Position numbers and translations under genes: made by a program | In this document: positions 19,500 through 29,356 of the stretch, piece by piece | How positions within the stretch are numbered: position 1 is the stretch's first letter | Layout of the letters: each line of letters begins with the position of its first letter | Notes under the pieces: model-generated | Seen by the model: only the letters and a program-made list of their open reading frames with translations | What the model was told of the DNA's origin: nothing | Database searches by the model: none | Assembly (NCBI GenBank): GCA_030268105.1 | Contig: BSDZ01000125.1 | Location: 124,001 to 188,000, forward strand | Length of the DNA stretch: 64,000 nucleotides | Reading direction: 5' to 3' | Origin: Volvox africanus | Lineage: Eukaryota > Chlorophyta > Chlorophyceae > Chlamydomonadales > Volvocaceae

Positions 19500-19503
19500 C
19501 AAT

Positions 19504-19926
19504 TGTTGTATCCTTAATGCATTTCGGTAATTCATTAAGATATAATAATTATCTGTTTATTATTTTATAATATAATATATTTAATTATCATATTAACTGT
19601 TTCATGTTTCCATCTGGCATTCGATTTGTGGATTTGGTCTCGGCTGTCGACGACCAATACTAACCGACTTCCTGAAACATCCGAACCTGTCGGTTACTCC
19701 ATAACCTGTATGGAATGGGCCATTTACCGCCTGAATGGTAAATGGTGGAACATCTGGTTCCTGGTTCACTGAATCTCCGGTTGTAGTGGTGATTTCTGAA
19801 GGTCACGCCCGGTTCGAGGCCTTATGGTCTCTCAAGTACGACCTAGTCGGCGGCTCTACTTAATCGGGCTCTGGCACAACAACCGGTATCTTTTGATACC
19901 ACCCTTCGTGGGTACCATATACAACA
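19504..19926 (+). repeat. 3' LTR, 423 bp
   Basis: Same length and ends as the 5' LTR, with no differences seen on side-by-side reading. The stem-loop recurs at 19885-19900. Between pol and this LTR only 69 bases remain, with no env-like frame. Confidence 0.97.
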
Positions 19927-19931
19927 ATTTA
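19927..19931. repeat. Target site duplication, right (ATTTA)
   Basis: Second copy of the ATTTA target sequence. Host unit A resumes directly after it. Confidence 0.97.
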
Positions 19932-22900
19932 TCACACACAGGACATATCACAGATGTTGATTGGGAGGACTAGAATTGCAAGAAACAGATATAAATGCGA
20001 CCATAAGGCTATCTACATATACACTTTACGATAAATCGCTAAGAAAAACGAAAGCAAGTACCAGGTCCACCCCGCTTGAAGAGCTGAATCATGGAGAAAA
20101 AACAAAGATTTAAAGCCAAAAACGTGAAGACTAGCGAGCGAGTTATCACTCGCAAATTAAGGCACACCGGAATAGACCAACTACATGCGCAGGTCATACT
20201 GCCCCAGCAGACTGCACCCTCTCACAGTTGCCAGTGTTCCTTCAGTGCCGCTTCACCAACACACCTGCCATTTCGTCCCACGGATGCCATCGTGATGCCA
20301 TCGTACCGCACCACGCTATATTCTCACTACCATCTATCTCCTCTATGGCCGCACCAAGACATTCAACCAGCAGCGCACCTACATGAATAAATCCTGCAGC
20401 ATGTTACTGCTGCTCTAAGGGGACGCTACATACACCTCGCCGCCATTGTCAATAAATTGCCAGACTCCATGAACACCTGTCACCACCTGGAGCCTAGCTC
20501 GCTCTAAACATTAAGAATTGCCTGCTAAGAATCGACCACCTCCAACCCAACCTAAACTGTCCCTGCGCAAACACCCTTGCCCTGCAGCAAGCACGGTTGA
20601 AGAGAAGCTGCTGTATGTGGATACAGTGTCTCCCCCTCGCATACAACTCCTGTTGATGTGTGGAAAAAAAGGGTTACAGAAGTGAAAGTAAACTTTGCAA
20701 CATCGGAAGATAAAATGCCACAGACAACATCATTTGATCATCCGGGCATCAAAAGGACCGGTTCACTTGCCTAAAGTCCGTGTCACAGCTGTATCATTTC
20801 GAGCTTTCAAAAAATACAAAAGTATCCGAGTCCTTTCATAAATGTCCGCAACCGGCACTTACATCCAATCAAGCTGTGGTGGCTCCATCATCAGAGCCAA
20901 TAACGGCGCGGCACGGTGAGGTGACACTCCACCGAGCGCAGGGCGACCTGGTCCATCACCTATCGACGGGAAGAGGGATATAGCGCACATGAGGTTACAT
21001 TACATAGGTCAGCACAACCGCACGATAATGAAGACTGCAGAAGAATATGTACCCAATACCCACAGTCTCATAACCAGACTACAACTTACTATCCAATCCT
21101 TTAACTGTTGCACGACGAGGTCCATTCATTCCTGAACCTCCTTCAGCATCTTAATCGGCTTGTTTGGGCTGTCATAATGCTCCAGCTCTTCTTGCATGCG
21201 AGCATACTCAGCTGCCGCCCAAGCCTCCCAAGCCTCCGCTTCGTCTTGCGGGCTCAGGTATGTGACCAAAGCCTCCATCTCAACCGGCTGAGAATCCAAG
21301 GTCACCGGCGAGACCTCCATTTCAGCTTGCTGTTGAGCTAGGGGTGCAGCTAAAATACCCGTCTCGTCCTGCTGCTCGCACATTGTGGCAGGGAAGGCAG
21401 CCTTGGGTTCCGCTGCCTCTCCTAGCTGAGCGCAGACCGTCACAGTTGAAGCTTCTAATCCACCTTGATCTGAGTCCAGAGCTGCATTGCAAGTCCCACA
21501 TTCAACTTCCTCCACGGCCAAAGCTGTGGCATGGCATGGCATTTCGCTTTTCACGTGGCATGGCGGAGAACACAGCCGTGGTCTCCTCCATGGCCGGCGG
21601 GTTCTCGATTCTGCATGTATCAACATAACCGACGCTGAAGCTGCTGCTGCTAGGGAAGCTGCTGCTGCTGCTGCTGCTAGGGAAGCTGCTGCTGCTGCTG
21701 CTGCTAGGGAAGCTGCTGCTGCTGCTGCTAGGGAAGCTGCTGCTGCTTAAGCTATTGCTCAGCATCGACGAAGATCCGGTGCCTTGGGAAAAGACCGCCG
21801 GGGAAACCGATGATTCTGTAATTGACATGACTTCTGGAGCTTGAAAAGATTTAGGGTTCCATTTATCACGGGGTACGCCCATATATTGGGCAGGCTCCTG
21901 CTGCTCCACCTTGATCCTGACTGGATGCGCTGTCGGCGCACAGCAATCCTTACAAAGACCAGACATCCAGTCACAAAAATCCGAAAATGCCATGCACAAG
22001 CTGTTGGGAAACATTCTGGTGCCCATCGCGGCCATCACAGCCGATGTCGCGTCAAAGCCGAAGTGTGTTTTTAATAATGATGTCTGGTCTTTGTAAGGAT
22101 TGCTGTGCGCCGACAGTGCATCCAGTCAGGATCAAGGTGGAGCAGCAGGAGCCTGCCCAATATATGGGCGTACCCCGTGATAAATGGAACCCTAAATCTT
22201 TTCAAGCTCCAGAAGTCATGTCAATTACAGAATCATCGGTTTCCCCAGCGGTCTTTTCCCAAGGCACCGGATCTTCGTCGATGCTGAGTCTAATATATAA
22301 TACTACCTAGATATTGATAACAATTCACAAGATTCAGGACGCGGGTCTTCGATACTTGGAGCTGATGCGGACGCAGAGAGGATAACCGGTATTGTGATAC
22401 AATTAATCAGTACTATGAACTGTCAGAAGGTTGCAAAAACTTGATGGTTATAGAAAATCGGAACGTGGCAGAAGGTCACCGGCAGGGTGAACCCATTTGT
22501 ACTTTCGCCTACCCACCAGATGGGCCCTGTGAGGTCGCTGTCACCGTGCAATATCGCGCCAACCATAAGATGTGCCTGTCAATGCACCTATACAACACAA
22601 AAATCTTTCGAATATAGTAACTATTTATATTCCATCCAAAGCCCGACCCTAGCTGACCCTAACTGAGCCCATCGGAACCAAAATCTATTCGCCTTACTCC
22701 TCACCTCCCTGGATAACGACAACCTAGACAACGGCGAAGTCCCCATTCAAATTAATCACGCCGTAATAGGTGAACACCTGGCATCTCACCGAGGGGCTCA
22801 CCTTCAGTTCGGAATGGTGTGGTTGGGTTGATGTCTGTGGGTTCGTCGGCACCAGCACGTCCTGGCTGTTTTCCCCACCTGGCAACGGATTCCTGGTGGG

Positions 22901-22954
22901 ATATGATATGATCAGGATGAGGAAGAGATATTTCTTCGGGCGCTTGACATGTGC

Positions 22955-22957
22955 GCA
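22955..22957. other. Junction between repeat families A and B
   Basis: Unit A matches up to C22956. From A22957 the sequence is family B. The two bases GC at 22955-22956 fit both families, so the junction has 2 bases of microhomology. This looks like an end-joining or illegitimate recombination point rather than an insertion with target duplication. Confidence 0.85.
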
Positions 22958-22990
22958 GCGCTGTTGCGCTTCCCAGAAATGTGACCAGTG

Positions 22991-23617
22991 ATGAATATCC
23001 GTGCGTCCACACCACAAGATCACACACTTGCCACATCACACACGTGCACACGTTTGACTCAGGCCACCATTCTGGCCGCAAAAAGCGACGACATGTTTGC
23101 GCTTGTGTCTCCTAACGGAACTCAAGTATTCTGGTGTCGTAAACACCGCGTACGGTCGCGTCAACTGATTTCCCAGCTAGTTTGGGAGGGCACATCCCCC
23201 TATGTGCCTTCCGCGCTCCCTCCCTCCCTCGTCCTGTGTCCTCCTCGTCCCAACACCATCATCGTATGGGGGAGTTGTTATCGTACATTATTTGAGATGT
23301 TTCGTACATCATCGTCCTCGCTGCTGGACTTCATGCTGAAACTACAGCGTGCACGTGTTTTTTGTCGCGTCTTTAGCGACAAGGAGACAATTCCGTCGGA
23401 ATGTATGTCGGATCTCAGGAACACGGGAGCGGTTAGAGAGACATGGAATGGAAACAACGGTTTTGTATCTGTCGGCTTCATCATGTTTCGTTCCCACGCA
23501 ATACATGCACCTACATGTCCGTGCGGTTCTGGTTTTTGTATGTCTCCGCCTCCCTGCCTGACCCTTTTTTCCCTGCCATCGGCTCCATCCCCGTTTCATA
23601 TTTCCACTTGTATCTAG
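22991..23617 (+). CDS. Longest frame of repeat B (208 codons), hypothetical
   Basis: ATG frame of 208 codons that depends on the 218-base module. It is Ser/Thr/Pro-rich with scattered Cys and His and has no recognised domain, signal or membrane segment. The same frame occurs in the ten units that have the module (from 29582, 32529, 35284, 38032, 40979, 43733, 49218, 54902 and 57856). Where the module is absent the frame continues into other residues and stops after about 75 codons. Its length may be fortuitous: the module-less version joins more smoothly to downstream protein-like frames (see 25935-26540). Confidence 0.2.
   Translation: MNIRASTPQDHTLATSHTCTRLTQATILAAKSDDMFALVSPNGTQVFWCRKHRVRSRQLISQLVWEGTSPYVPSALPPSLVLCPPRPNTIIVWGSCYRTLFEMFRTSSSSLLDFMLKLQRARVFCRVFSDKETIPSECMSDLRNTGAVRETWNGNNGFVSVGFIMFRSHAIHAPTCPCGSGFCMSPPPCLTLFSLPSAPSPFHISTCI
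23160..23377. repeat. 218-base presence/absence module of repeat B
   Basis: Present in units 1, 3-8, 10, 12 and 13; absent in 2, 9, 11 and 14. The module-less junction keeps one GCG where the full form has GCG at both ends, so a deletion (or insertion) at 3-base microhomology is indicated. It ends in a hairpin with TTGTCGC/GCGACAA arms. The length is not a multiple of three, so it changes downstream phase. Confidence 0.9.
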
Positions 23618-24058
23618 CACCCCTAGATAAAGGTTCCTTCCCCAACAAAGCCGTTTCTCAGGTGACCGACATCTGCCGTTGCCTCTACCTTACTGCCACA
23701 ACTTCATGGGTCGATGCGCTGTGATCCTGGCCGCTTATTGGCACGCGCCGTTGGGTCGGGTACCAGGCTCCGTTGCTGGCGAGCATTCAGTTTTGGGCCC
23801 GGGGAAATGCTTAGGAGGGGGTGTAAGGTATGACCTCCAACCATGACAGGAAGGAGTGTACGATCCACCCATTTTTCCATTGCCCCCAAATTTTGGTGTT
23901 AGGACTTGTGTGCACTACCTGACATGCTCGCCATTGCACCCTATAGGTTGGGACTTCAGAATTGGTACGGTCTGCACACGGGATGAAAACGTTGGTTTAA
24001 ACAATAGTTAGGCGAATAACGCCTTTCATAATGCGTGACGTGAAAGCGGCCACGATGA

Positions 24059-24388
24059 CCACATTACAAAGACTGCGACCTTTATCATGCGGTCAACGAC
24101 GCGCTAGGATCTCAAATCCACGTGAATCTCCTCCTTGAGGGGCTGGGCGTTGAGGCTCCGCCAGACAGGCGCATGGTTCGCGTACACGGCATGTGTGGAT
24201 ACCTGGACCGGTGGTTGGATGTTGGGTAGTTGGAATTCCGGGCTTATGGTCACTGCTTGCCGATTTGAGTGCTCTCAGAGTCTGCCAGCACACGACTTTC
24301 CGTTGATAACCGTGTCCCGGTCCTGGGCGATGTGGGTGGTGGCGAAGACGTTACCTTTGACCTGCCTTTGACGGCAGGTCAAAGGTAA
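24059..24388 (+). pseudogene. Decayed protein-like frame in repeat B, segment P3
   Basis: 110 codons in one phase with only two internal stops (TAG 24227, TGA 24266) before TAA 24386. The first 56 codons have a very natural make-up: a Leu-rich helix, a Gly/Pro turn, then an Arg/Val and aromatic stretch. The last 39 include an acidic Gly-rich loop that runs into the 42-base hairpin. No family recognised. Other units carry the same stops, so they predate the amplification. This is either a pseudogene fragment or exons with unrecognised introns. Confidence 0.3.
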
Positions 24389-24390
24389 CG
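24349..24390. other. Perfect 18-base-arm hairpin, one per B unit
   Basis: CGTTACCTTTGACCTGCC and its exact reverse complement flank the loop TTTGAC. The same 42 bases are found in all 14 units, starting at 24349, 27996, 30940, 33887, 36642, 39390, 42337, 45091, 47821, 50576, 53306, 56260, 59214 and 62871. It could fold as RNA, or as a cruciform in DNA. It is far stronger than any other stem in the unit. Role unknown. Confidence 0.9.
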
Positions 24391-24432
24391 ACTGCCAAGG
24401 GAGAGCCGCACGGTACTTGATTGTAGTAGTGA

Positions 24433-24711
24433 TTGTTGGGCATCGCTGGCTACGAGTCTCTTGGCAAGAAGGCCCACATGGCACTTCACAATGCACATTG
24501 TTACGCAATGTAGTCATTACAGGATGGGACATTATGGCACCAGCACAGCAACCTACCAAACTGCAGGGGTGCGTCCGGTCGTTTCACCATCACCTTTGAA
24601 CCCGGGGCCTGGGAATCATTCAACCACCCACGCACCCCTGCCGCGTCCCTGCTTTGTGCCCACACCGCGGCTTCGTTCACTTCACTTCGTACTCCACATG
24701 CCAGCCAGTGA
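24433..24711 (+). pseudogene. Decayed protein-like frame in repeat B, segment P4
   Basis: 92 codons in one phase broken by one TAG (24511-24513) and ending at TGA 24709. The first 26 codons (Gly/Ala/His-rich helix) and the next 65 (Trp/His, then Phe/Thr and Ala-rich) look like natural protein. It follows P3 in another phase. Unit 7 carries a one-base deletion at its start, so it is not conserved as coding now. I do not recognise it. Confidence 0.28.
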
Positions 24712-24739
24712 TCCCCTTGTCCCTAAACCCTCACAAGCG

Positions 24740-24760
24740 CCACCACCACCACCACCACCA
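24740..24760. repeat. CCA trinucleotide microsatellite
   Basis: Seven CCA in units 1, 2, 3, 5, 6, 8, 10 and 14 and nine in units 4, 7, 9, 11, 12 and 13. This makes it a convenient subtype marker. It is preceded by CCCTAAACCCT, an 11-base match to the TTTAGGG-type telomere repeat. Confidence 0.95.
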
Positions 24761-24783
24761 TTACCATTACCAACCTTACAGCA

Positions 24784-25359
24784 TTGACAGCCCCCACCTG
24801 CTCCATGCACAAATGCAGTGACCACTCACCCTTGCGCCACTCCGGAATCGGAATAAACTGGCACACGCTAGCAACTCCACAACCCCAGCCGCATATGCGC
24901 CATTCGTGCACCTCTGCACCACATCGACGCGACATGACGTCCCGGCAGTACACTTCTGTTACCACTCTGCCAAGCAACAGCTCCAGGGCAAATTGTAGCG
25001 CCAAGGCGGATGTTCTTGTCGCATGCTGTGTCATGGGTGCTTGACATGGGTGCCAAGGTGCTGGGTCCGGATGGGCCTCGAGGGGCAACGACGAGTGCAC
25101 CAGCATCGGCAGTCATGTCTTCCCTGTGTACATGCTGCATGCCATTCCCACCAAGATCCCATTATCCCAACGACTCGATCGCCAAATGTGCCACTATCTC
25201 CCGCACGCCCGCAGAATCGATCCCTACTTTGAGACAAGGCAGAGAGCATGGCAGGCGGAAAGCACGCAGCAGCGCGCAAACCTGGTAGACGTCATCGCTC
25301 GTAGGAGCTTGCACGGGCGCGGGGTACGACATACGAAAACATATGTGTCGGATGCGTAG
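24784..25359 (+). pseudogene. Decayed protein-like frame in repeat B, segment P6
   Basis: One phase open for 191 codons apart from a single TGA at 25042-25044, ending at TAG 25357. The second half (25045-25359, 104 codons) looks like real protein: an Arg/Gln/Asp-rich helical stretch followed by a basic Arg/His/Gly end. The first half is Thr/Ser/His-rich and less convincing. The second half has no good ATG before 25132. It is present in every unit with very few changes. No family recognised. Confidence 0.3.
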
Positions 25360-25591
25360 TTAAGTTCATGGTTTGAGCGTCCGTACAACGTGGAAGATGA
25401 CCCGAGGGTTCCCCGGACACGGCACCAATGGTAGGATACTGGATTTGGGATGAAGTCATTGGATTTAAAATATGACCTTGGGGTTTGTTTTAGAATTGGA
25501 CCTTGACGGATCAAGCTATCTAGGGGTCAACATTCTTGTAGCATTTCAGGAGCATCGCCATCGTCCGCTATCTTACTCAAGAAAATCTTGA

Positions 25592-26086
25592 TTGGGAAAT
25601 AGCCGGTCACACGGGTTTGGATATGTACTGCAGATCCCGATGGATGCGATTCTCTTTTATGTCGGTTTGGAAATGCATGTTGTATTCCGTATTCCGTATT
25701 GCGCTGCAATGAATAAGACTTTCGGGGTGATGACCCACCATCGCTGTCGGTACTGAATCGCGCATGCTGAACTTAAAGAGGTTTATGAAATTTCTGTGGT
25801 TAGATCATGCGCTGAGTTGCTTGCGACCCTCACATCTCTTTCGCCTTTTACTAAAGAGATCAGCGAAGGCAACTCATTGACGCCTCGATCCACTCTTTGC
25901 AGCGCTGTTGCGCTTCCCAGAAATGTGACCAGTGATGAATATCCGTGCGTCCACACCACAAGATCACACACTTGCCACATCACACACGTGCACACGTTTG
26001 ACTCAGGCCACCATTCTGGCCGCAAAAAGCGACGACATGTTTGCGCTTGTGTCTCCAAACGGAACTCAAGTATTCTGGTGTCGTAA
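25592..26086 (+). pseudogene. Decayed frame spanning the B unit boundary, segment P1
   Basis: One phase open for 163 codons with a single TGA (25754-25756), ending at TAA 26084. It crosses the unit 1/2 boundary at 25901. The first part is hydrophobic with Met/Val/Phe and Tyr; the middle is a Leu/Glu-rich helix-like stretch; the end is Cys/His-rich with several His-x-x-x-Cys and Cys-x-Cys arrangements and a basic Arg/Lys patch, loosely like a zinc-binding region. Units lacking the 199-base module lose the first half. The extra GGC at later boundaries inserts one residue and keeps the frame. No family can be assigned. Confidence 0.3.
25642..25840. repeat. 199-base presence/absence module of repeat B
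   Basis: Absent in units 4, 5, 7 and 9, present in the other complete units. The two joins share a single T. Loss fuses two minus-strand frames into one of 138 codons (for example 35072-35488) and removes the start of the plus-strand frame 25592-26086. Confidence 0.9.
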
Positions 26087-26540
26087 ACACCGCGTACGGT
26101 CGCGACAAGGAGACAATTCCGTCGGAATGTATGTCGGATCTCAGGAACACGGGAGCGGTTAGAGAGACATGGAATGGAAACAACGGTTTTGTATCTGTCG
26201 GCTTCATCATGTTTCGTTCCCACGCAATACATGCACCTACATGTCCGTGCGGTTCTGGTTTTTGTATGTCTCCGCCTCCCTGCCTGACCCTTTTTTCCCT
26301 GCCATCGGCTCCATCCCCGTTTCATATTTCCACTTGTATCTAGCACCCCTAGATAAAGGTTCCTTCCCCAACAAAGCCGTTTCTCAGGTGACCGACATCT
26401 GCCGTTGCCTCTACCTTACTGCCACAACTTCATGGGTTGATGCGCTGTGATCCTGGCCGCTTATTGGCACGCGCCGTTGGGTCGGGTACCAGGCTCCGTT
26501 GCTGGCGAGCATTCAGTTTTGGGCCCGGGGAAATGCTTAG
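25935..26540 (+). pseudogene. Decayed protein-like frame in module-less B units, segment P2
   Basis: Where the 218-base module is missing, one phase runs from ATG 25935 for about 200 codons, interrupted only by TAG 26160 and TGA 26448, and ends at TAG 26538. It includes a Gly/Ser/Val-rich stretch before the TAG, a Cys/Tyr/Phe-rich stretch with Asp-Lys-Gly and Val-Thr-Asp segments, and a Trp-rich end. In units with the module this continuity is broken. That suggests the module-less form is nearer the ancestral coding state. No family recognised. Confidence 0.28.
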
Positions 26541-26586
26541 GAGGGGGTGTAAGGTATGACCTCCAACCATGACAGGAGTGTACGAT

Positions 26587-27511
26587 GTCTACCAGAGACG
26601 ATACAATTTGTAACGTACGATAGATCTCCCACAGAGCAGTACTACGGTGATGAAATCCAAAACACACCGTGAGAAGGAAAACCAGAGCCTAATGAAGTGA
26701 AGGATGATCCTCGTTGGCGCGATAAGCAGCAGACTAAACGTTTTTGCGCTGAATCCCATCCTTCTAAGGATACGGATCAGAAACACGGATCCGCGTCTGA
26801 CGTACCCTGACACCTGATACCTGACGTGCCCCGACCATGCACGTCAGTTCACCGCGTGTGATATGTGCAGCATGCTGGTTGAAGGCCCCCGTATGTTCCC
26901 CGTACGTCCCCCAACTCCCCCAAAGGAGCACACAAGAATGTGTTCCACCCACACCATCAGACGCCACCAAAGGCCATCAGGGAGGCAGGAGTCAAGTTTA
27001 TTATTTCATACGTTCCCGCAGTACGTTGGCCTGGAAAACCGTGAACACTGTGATAACAAACGGGATGCAGATCACCGCACCTAGATCGCCGTACCCAGAT
27101 CACCGTACATATATTGCAACGTACAAAACAAGCAGCCACTTCCACCGACACTGATGGGGTCGCCTCCACGCACACCGCCACAGCTTCCAAGGCTGAGGGC
27201 GCTGCCAACGAGGATTATGTAGGCCACCACCAGCAGCTGGTGGCGGTGGCGCGGCCACGTCTTCTAGCACGGGCCACGTCTTCTAGAACCCGCGGCCGGG
27301 ACAGGGGATGCCGTAGTCCTATGGCCGCCTGATTCTTCGCCTCATCAGCCGCAGCTGCGGTAACAAAAGGCTCAGAGATGAGAGTGTTGACGTGCTATGG
27401 CCATTGTTGTCTGCCAATATTACGATGTTCGTCTCTTGTCTAGACTCGTGGCCTTTTTGGTGCCATTAACGTAATGTGAACTCAATTGGCATAATGCAGC
27501 TTTTTACGAAT
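26587..27511. repeat. 925-base module of long B units
   Basis: Found only here and at 61462-62386. It is bounded by TACGAT on the left and TACGAAT on the right, so short units can be explained by a deletion between these similar sequences. Inside are a 19-base direct duplication containing GGCCACGTCTTCTAG (about 27251-27288), three AGATCACCG-like repeats (about 27068-27107) and a 72-codon hydrophilic frame starting TTG 27114 and ending TGA 27329. There are no terminal inverted repeats or transposase. Confidence 0.85.
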
Positions 27512-29173
27512 CCACCCATTTTTCCATTGCCCCCAAATTTTGGTGTTAGGACTTGTGTGCACTACCTGACATGCTCGCCATTGCACCCTATAGGTTGGGA
27601 CTTCAGAATTGGTACGGTCTGCACACGGGATGAAAACGTTGGTTTAAACAATAGTTGGGCGAATAACGCCTTTCATAATGCGTGACGTGAAAGCGGCCAC
27701 GATGACCACATTACAAAGACTGCGACCTTTATCATGCGGTCAACGACGCGCTAGGATCTCAAATCCACGTGAATCTCCTCCTTGAGGGGCTGGGCGTTGA
27801 GGCTCCGCCAGACAGGCGCATGGTTCGCGTACACGGCATGTGTGGATACCTGGACCGGTGGTTGGATGTTGGGTAGTTGGAATTCCGGGCTTATGGTCAC
27901 TGCTTGCCGATTTGAGTGCTCTCAGAGTCTGCCAGCACACGACTTTCCGTTGATAACCATGTCCCGGTCCTGGGCGATGTGGGTGGTGGCGAAGACGTTA
28001 CCTTTGACCTGCCTTTGACGGCAGGTCAAAGGTAACGACTGCCAAGGGAGAGCCGCACGGTACTTGATTGTAGTAGTGATTGTTGGGCATCGCTGGCTAC
28101 GAGTCTCTTGGCAAGAAGGCCCACATGGCACTTCACAATGCACATTGTTACGCAATGTAGTCATTACAGGATGGGACATTATGGCACCAGCACAGCAACC
28201 TACCAAACTGCAGGGGTGCGTCCGGTCGTTTCACCATCACCTTTGAACCCGGGGCCTGGGAATCATTCAACCACCCACGCACCCCTGCCGCGTCCCTGCT
28301 TTGTGCCCACACCGCGGCTTCGTTCACTTCACTTCGTACTCCACATGCCAGCCAGTGATCCCCTTGTCCCTAAACCCTCACAAGCGCCACCACCACCACC
28401 ACCACCATTACCATTACCAACCTTACAGCATTGACAGCCCCCACCTGCTCCATGCACAAATGCAGTGACCACTCACCCTTGCGCCACTCCGGAATCGGAA
28501 TAAACTGGCACACGCTAGCAACTCCACAACCCCAGCCGCATATGCGCCATTCGTGCACCTCTGCACCACATCGACGCGACATGACGTCCCGGCAGTACAC
28601 TTCTGTTACCACTCTGCCAAGCAACAGCTCCAGGGCAAATTGTAGCGCCAAGGCGGATGTTCTTGTCGCATGCTGTGTCATGGGTGCTTGACATGGGTGC
28701 CAAGGTGCTGGGTCCGGATGGGCCTCGAGGGGCAACGACGAGTGCACCAGCATCGGCAGTCATGTCTTCCCTGTGTACATGCTGCATGCCATTCCCACCA
28801 AGATCCCATTATCCCAACGACTCGATCGCCAAATGTGCCACTATCTCCCGCACGCCCGCAGAATCGATCCCTACTTTGAGACAAGGCAGAGAGCATGGCA
28901 GGCGGAAAGCACGCAGCAGCGCGCAAACCTGGTAGACGTCATCGCTCGTAGGAGCTTGCACGGGCGCGGGGTACGACATACGAAAACATATGTGTCGGAT
29001 GCGTAGTTAAGTTCATGGTTTGAGCGTCCGTACAACGTGGAAGATGACCCGAGGGTTCCCCGGACACGGCACCAATGGTAGGATACTGGATTTGGGATGA
29101 AGTCATTGGATTTAAAATATGACCTTGGGGTTTGTTTTAGAATTGGACCTTGACGGATCAAGCTATCTAGGGG

Positions 29174-29356
29174 TCAACATTCTTGTAGCATTTCAGGAGC
29201 ATCGCCATCGTCCGCTATCTTACTCAAGAAAATCTTGATTGGGAAATAGCCGGTCACACGGGTTTGGATATGTACTGCAGATCCCGATGGATGCGATTCT
29301 CTTTTATGTCGGTTTGGAAATGCATGTTGTATTCCGTATTCCGTATTGCGCTGCAA
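29174..29356 (-). CDS. Weak 60-codon minus-strand frame in repeat B
   Basis: Minus-strand frame with a basic start and a hydrophobic-then-acidic C-terminal half, present in every unit that keeps the 199-base module. When the module is lost its C-terminal part fuses in frame to the upstream minus-strand frame, giving 138 codons (35072-35488, 37820-38236, 43521-43937, 49006-49422). It competes with the plus-strand frame P1 across the same bases, so at most one is likely to be real. Confidence 0.15.
   Translation of the reverse strand: MQRNTEYGIQHAFPNRHKRESHPSGSAVHIQTRVTGYFPIKIFLSKIADDGDAPEMLQEC

Larger units (their letters stand above)
12755..19926 (+). mobile_element. Ty3/gypsy chromovirus LTR retrotransposon, complete
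   Basis: A 7172 bp element with 423-base direct LTRs starting TG and ending CA, a candidate primer-binding site, gag, pol and a polypurine tract. The domain order is protease, reverse transcriptase, RNase H, integrase, GPY motif, chromodomain. Integrase after RNase H places it in Ty3/gypsy (Metaviridae), and the chromodomain marks it as a chromovirus. There is no envelope-like frame after pol. I saw no differences between the two LTRs, and both long frames are unbroken except for the UAG between gag and pol. It sits in family A copy 3 with a 5-base target duplication. All this indicates a recent insertion. Confidence 0.97.
11115..22956. repeat. Tandem repeat family A, copy 3 (interrupted and truncated)
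   Basis: Third copy, split after 12749 by the retrotransposon and its target duplication; the host sequence resumes at 19927-22956. Without the insertion and the duplicated 5 bases it is 4665 bp. It ends at the point matching base 4666 of copy 1, so the last ~925 bases of the unit are missing and family B begins. It carries the long serine array, like copy 1. Its right half has more private changes than copies 1 and 2 show between them, including a lost T in the run near 22842 and changes at 22004, 22111 and 22117. Confidence 0.95.
22957..25900. repeat. Repeat B unit 1 (2944 bp, subtype alpha)
   Basis: First unit of the array; units are counted from the A/B junction point. It has the 218-base module (23160-23377) and the 199-base module (25642-25840) and lacks the 925-base module. 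The alpha markers are TAG at 24008-24010, CGTG near 24311 and seven CCA repeats (24740-24760). The boundary to unit 2 lacks the GGC triplet present at later boundaries. Confidence 0.95.

Noticed and set aside
23160..23377. 218-base module as a spliceosomal intron lost from some units.
   Set aside because: GT and AG occur near its ends, but removing GT...AG would give a join one base different from the observed module-less sequence. Loss between GCG repeats fits exactly.
24349..24390. Hairpin as the 3' end of a Helitron.
   Set aside because: No CTRR end follows at the usual distance and no Rep/helicase frame is present in the unit.
25642..25840. 199-base module as an intron.
   Set aside because: Neither strand has GT...AG at the observed breakpoints.
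26587..27511. 925-base module as a DNA transposon insertion.
   Set aside because: It has no terminal inverted repeats, no transposase and no clean target duplication. The boundaries are the similar but unequal TACGAT and TACGAAT.
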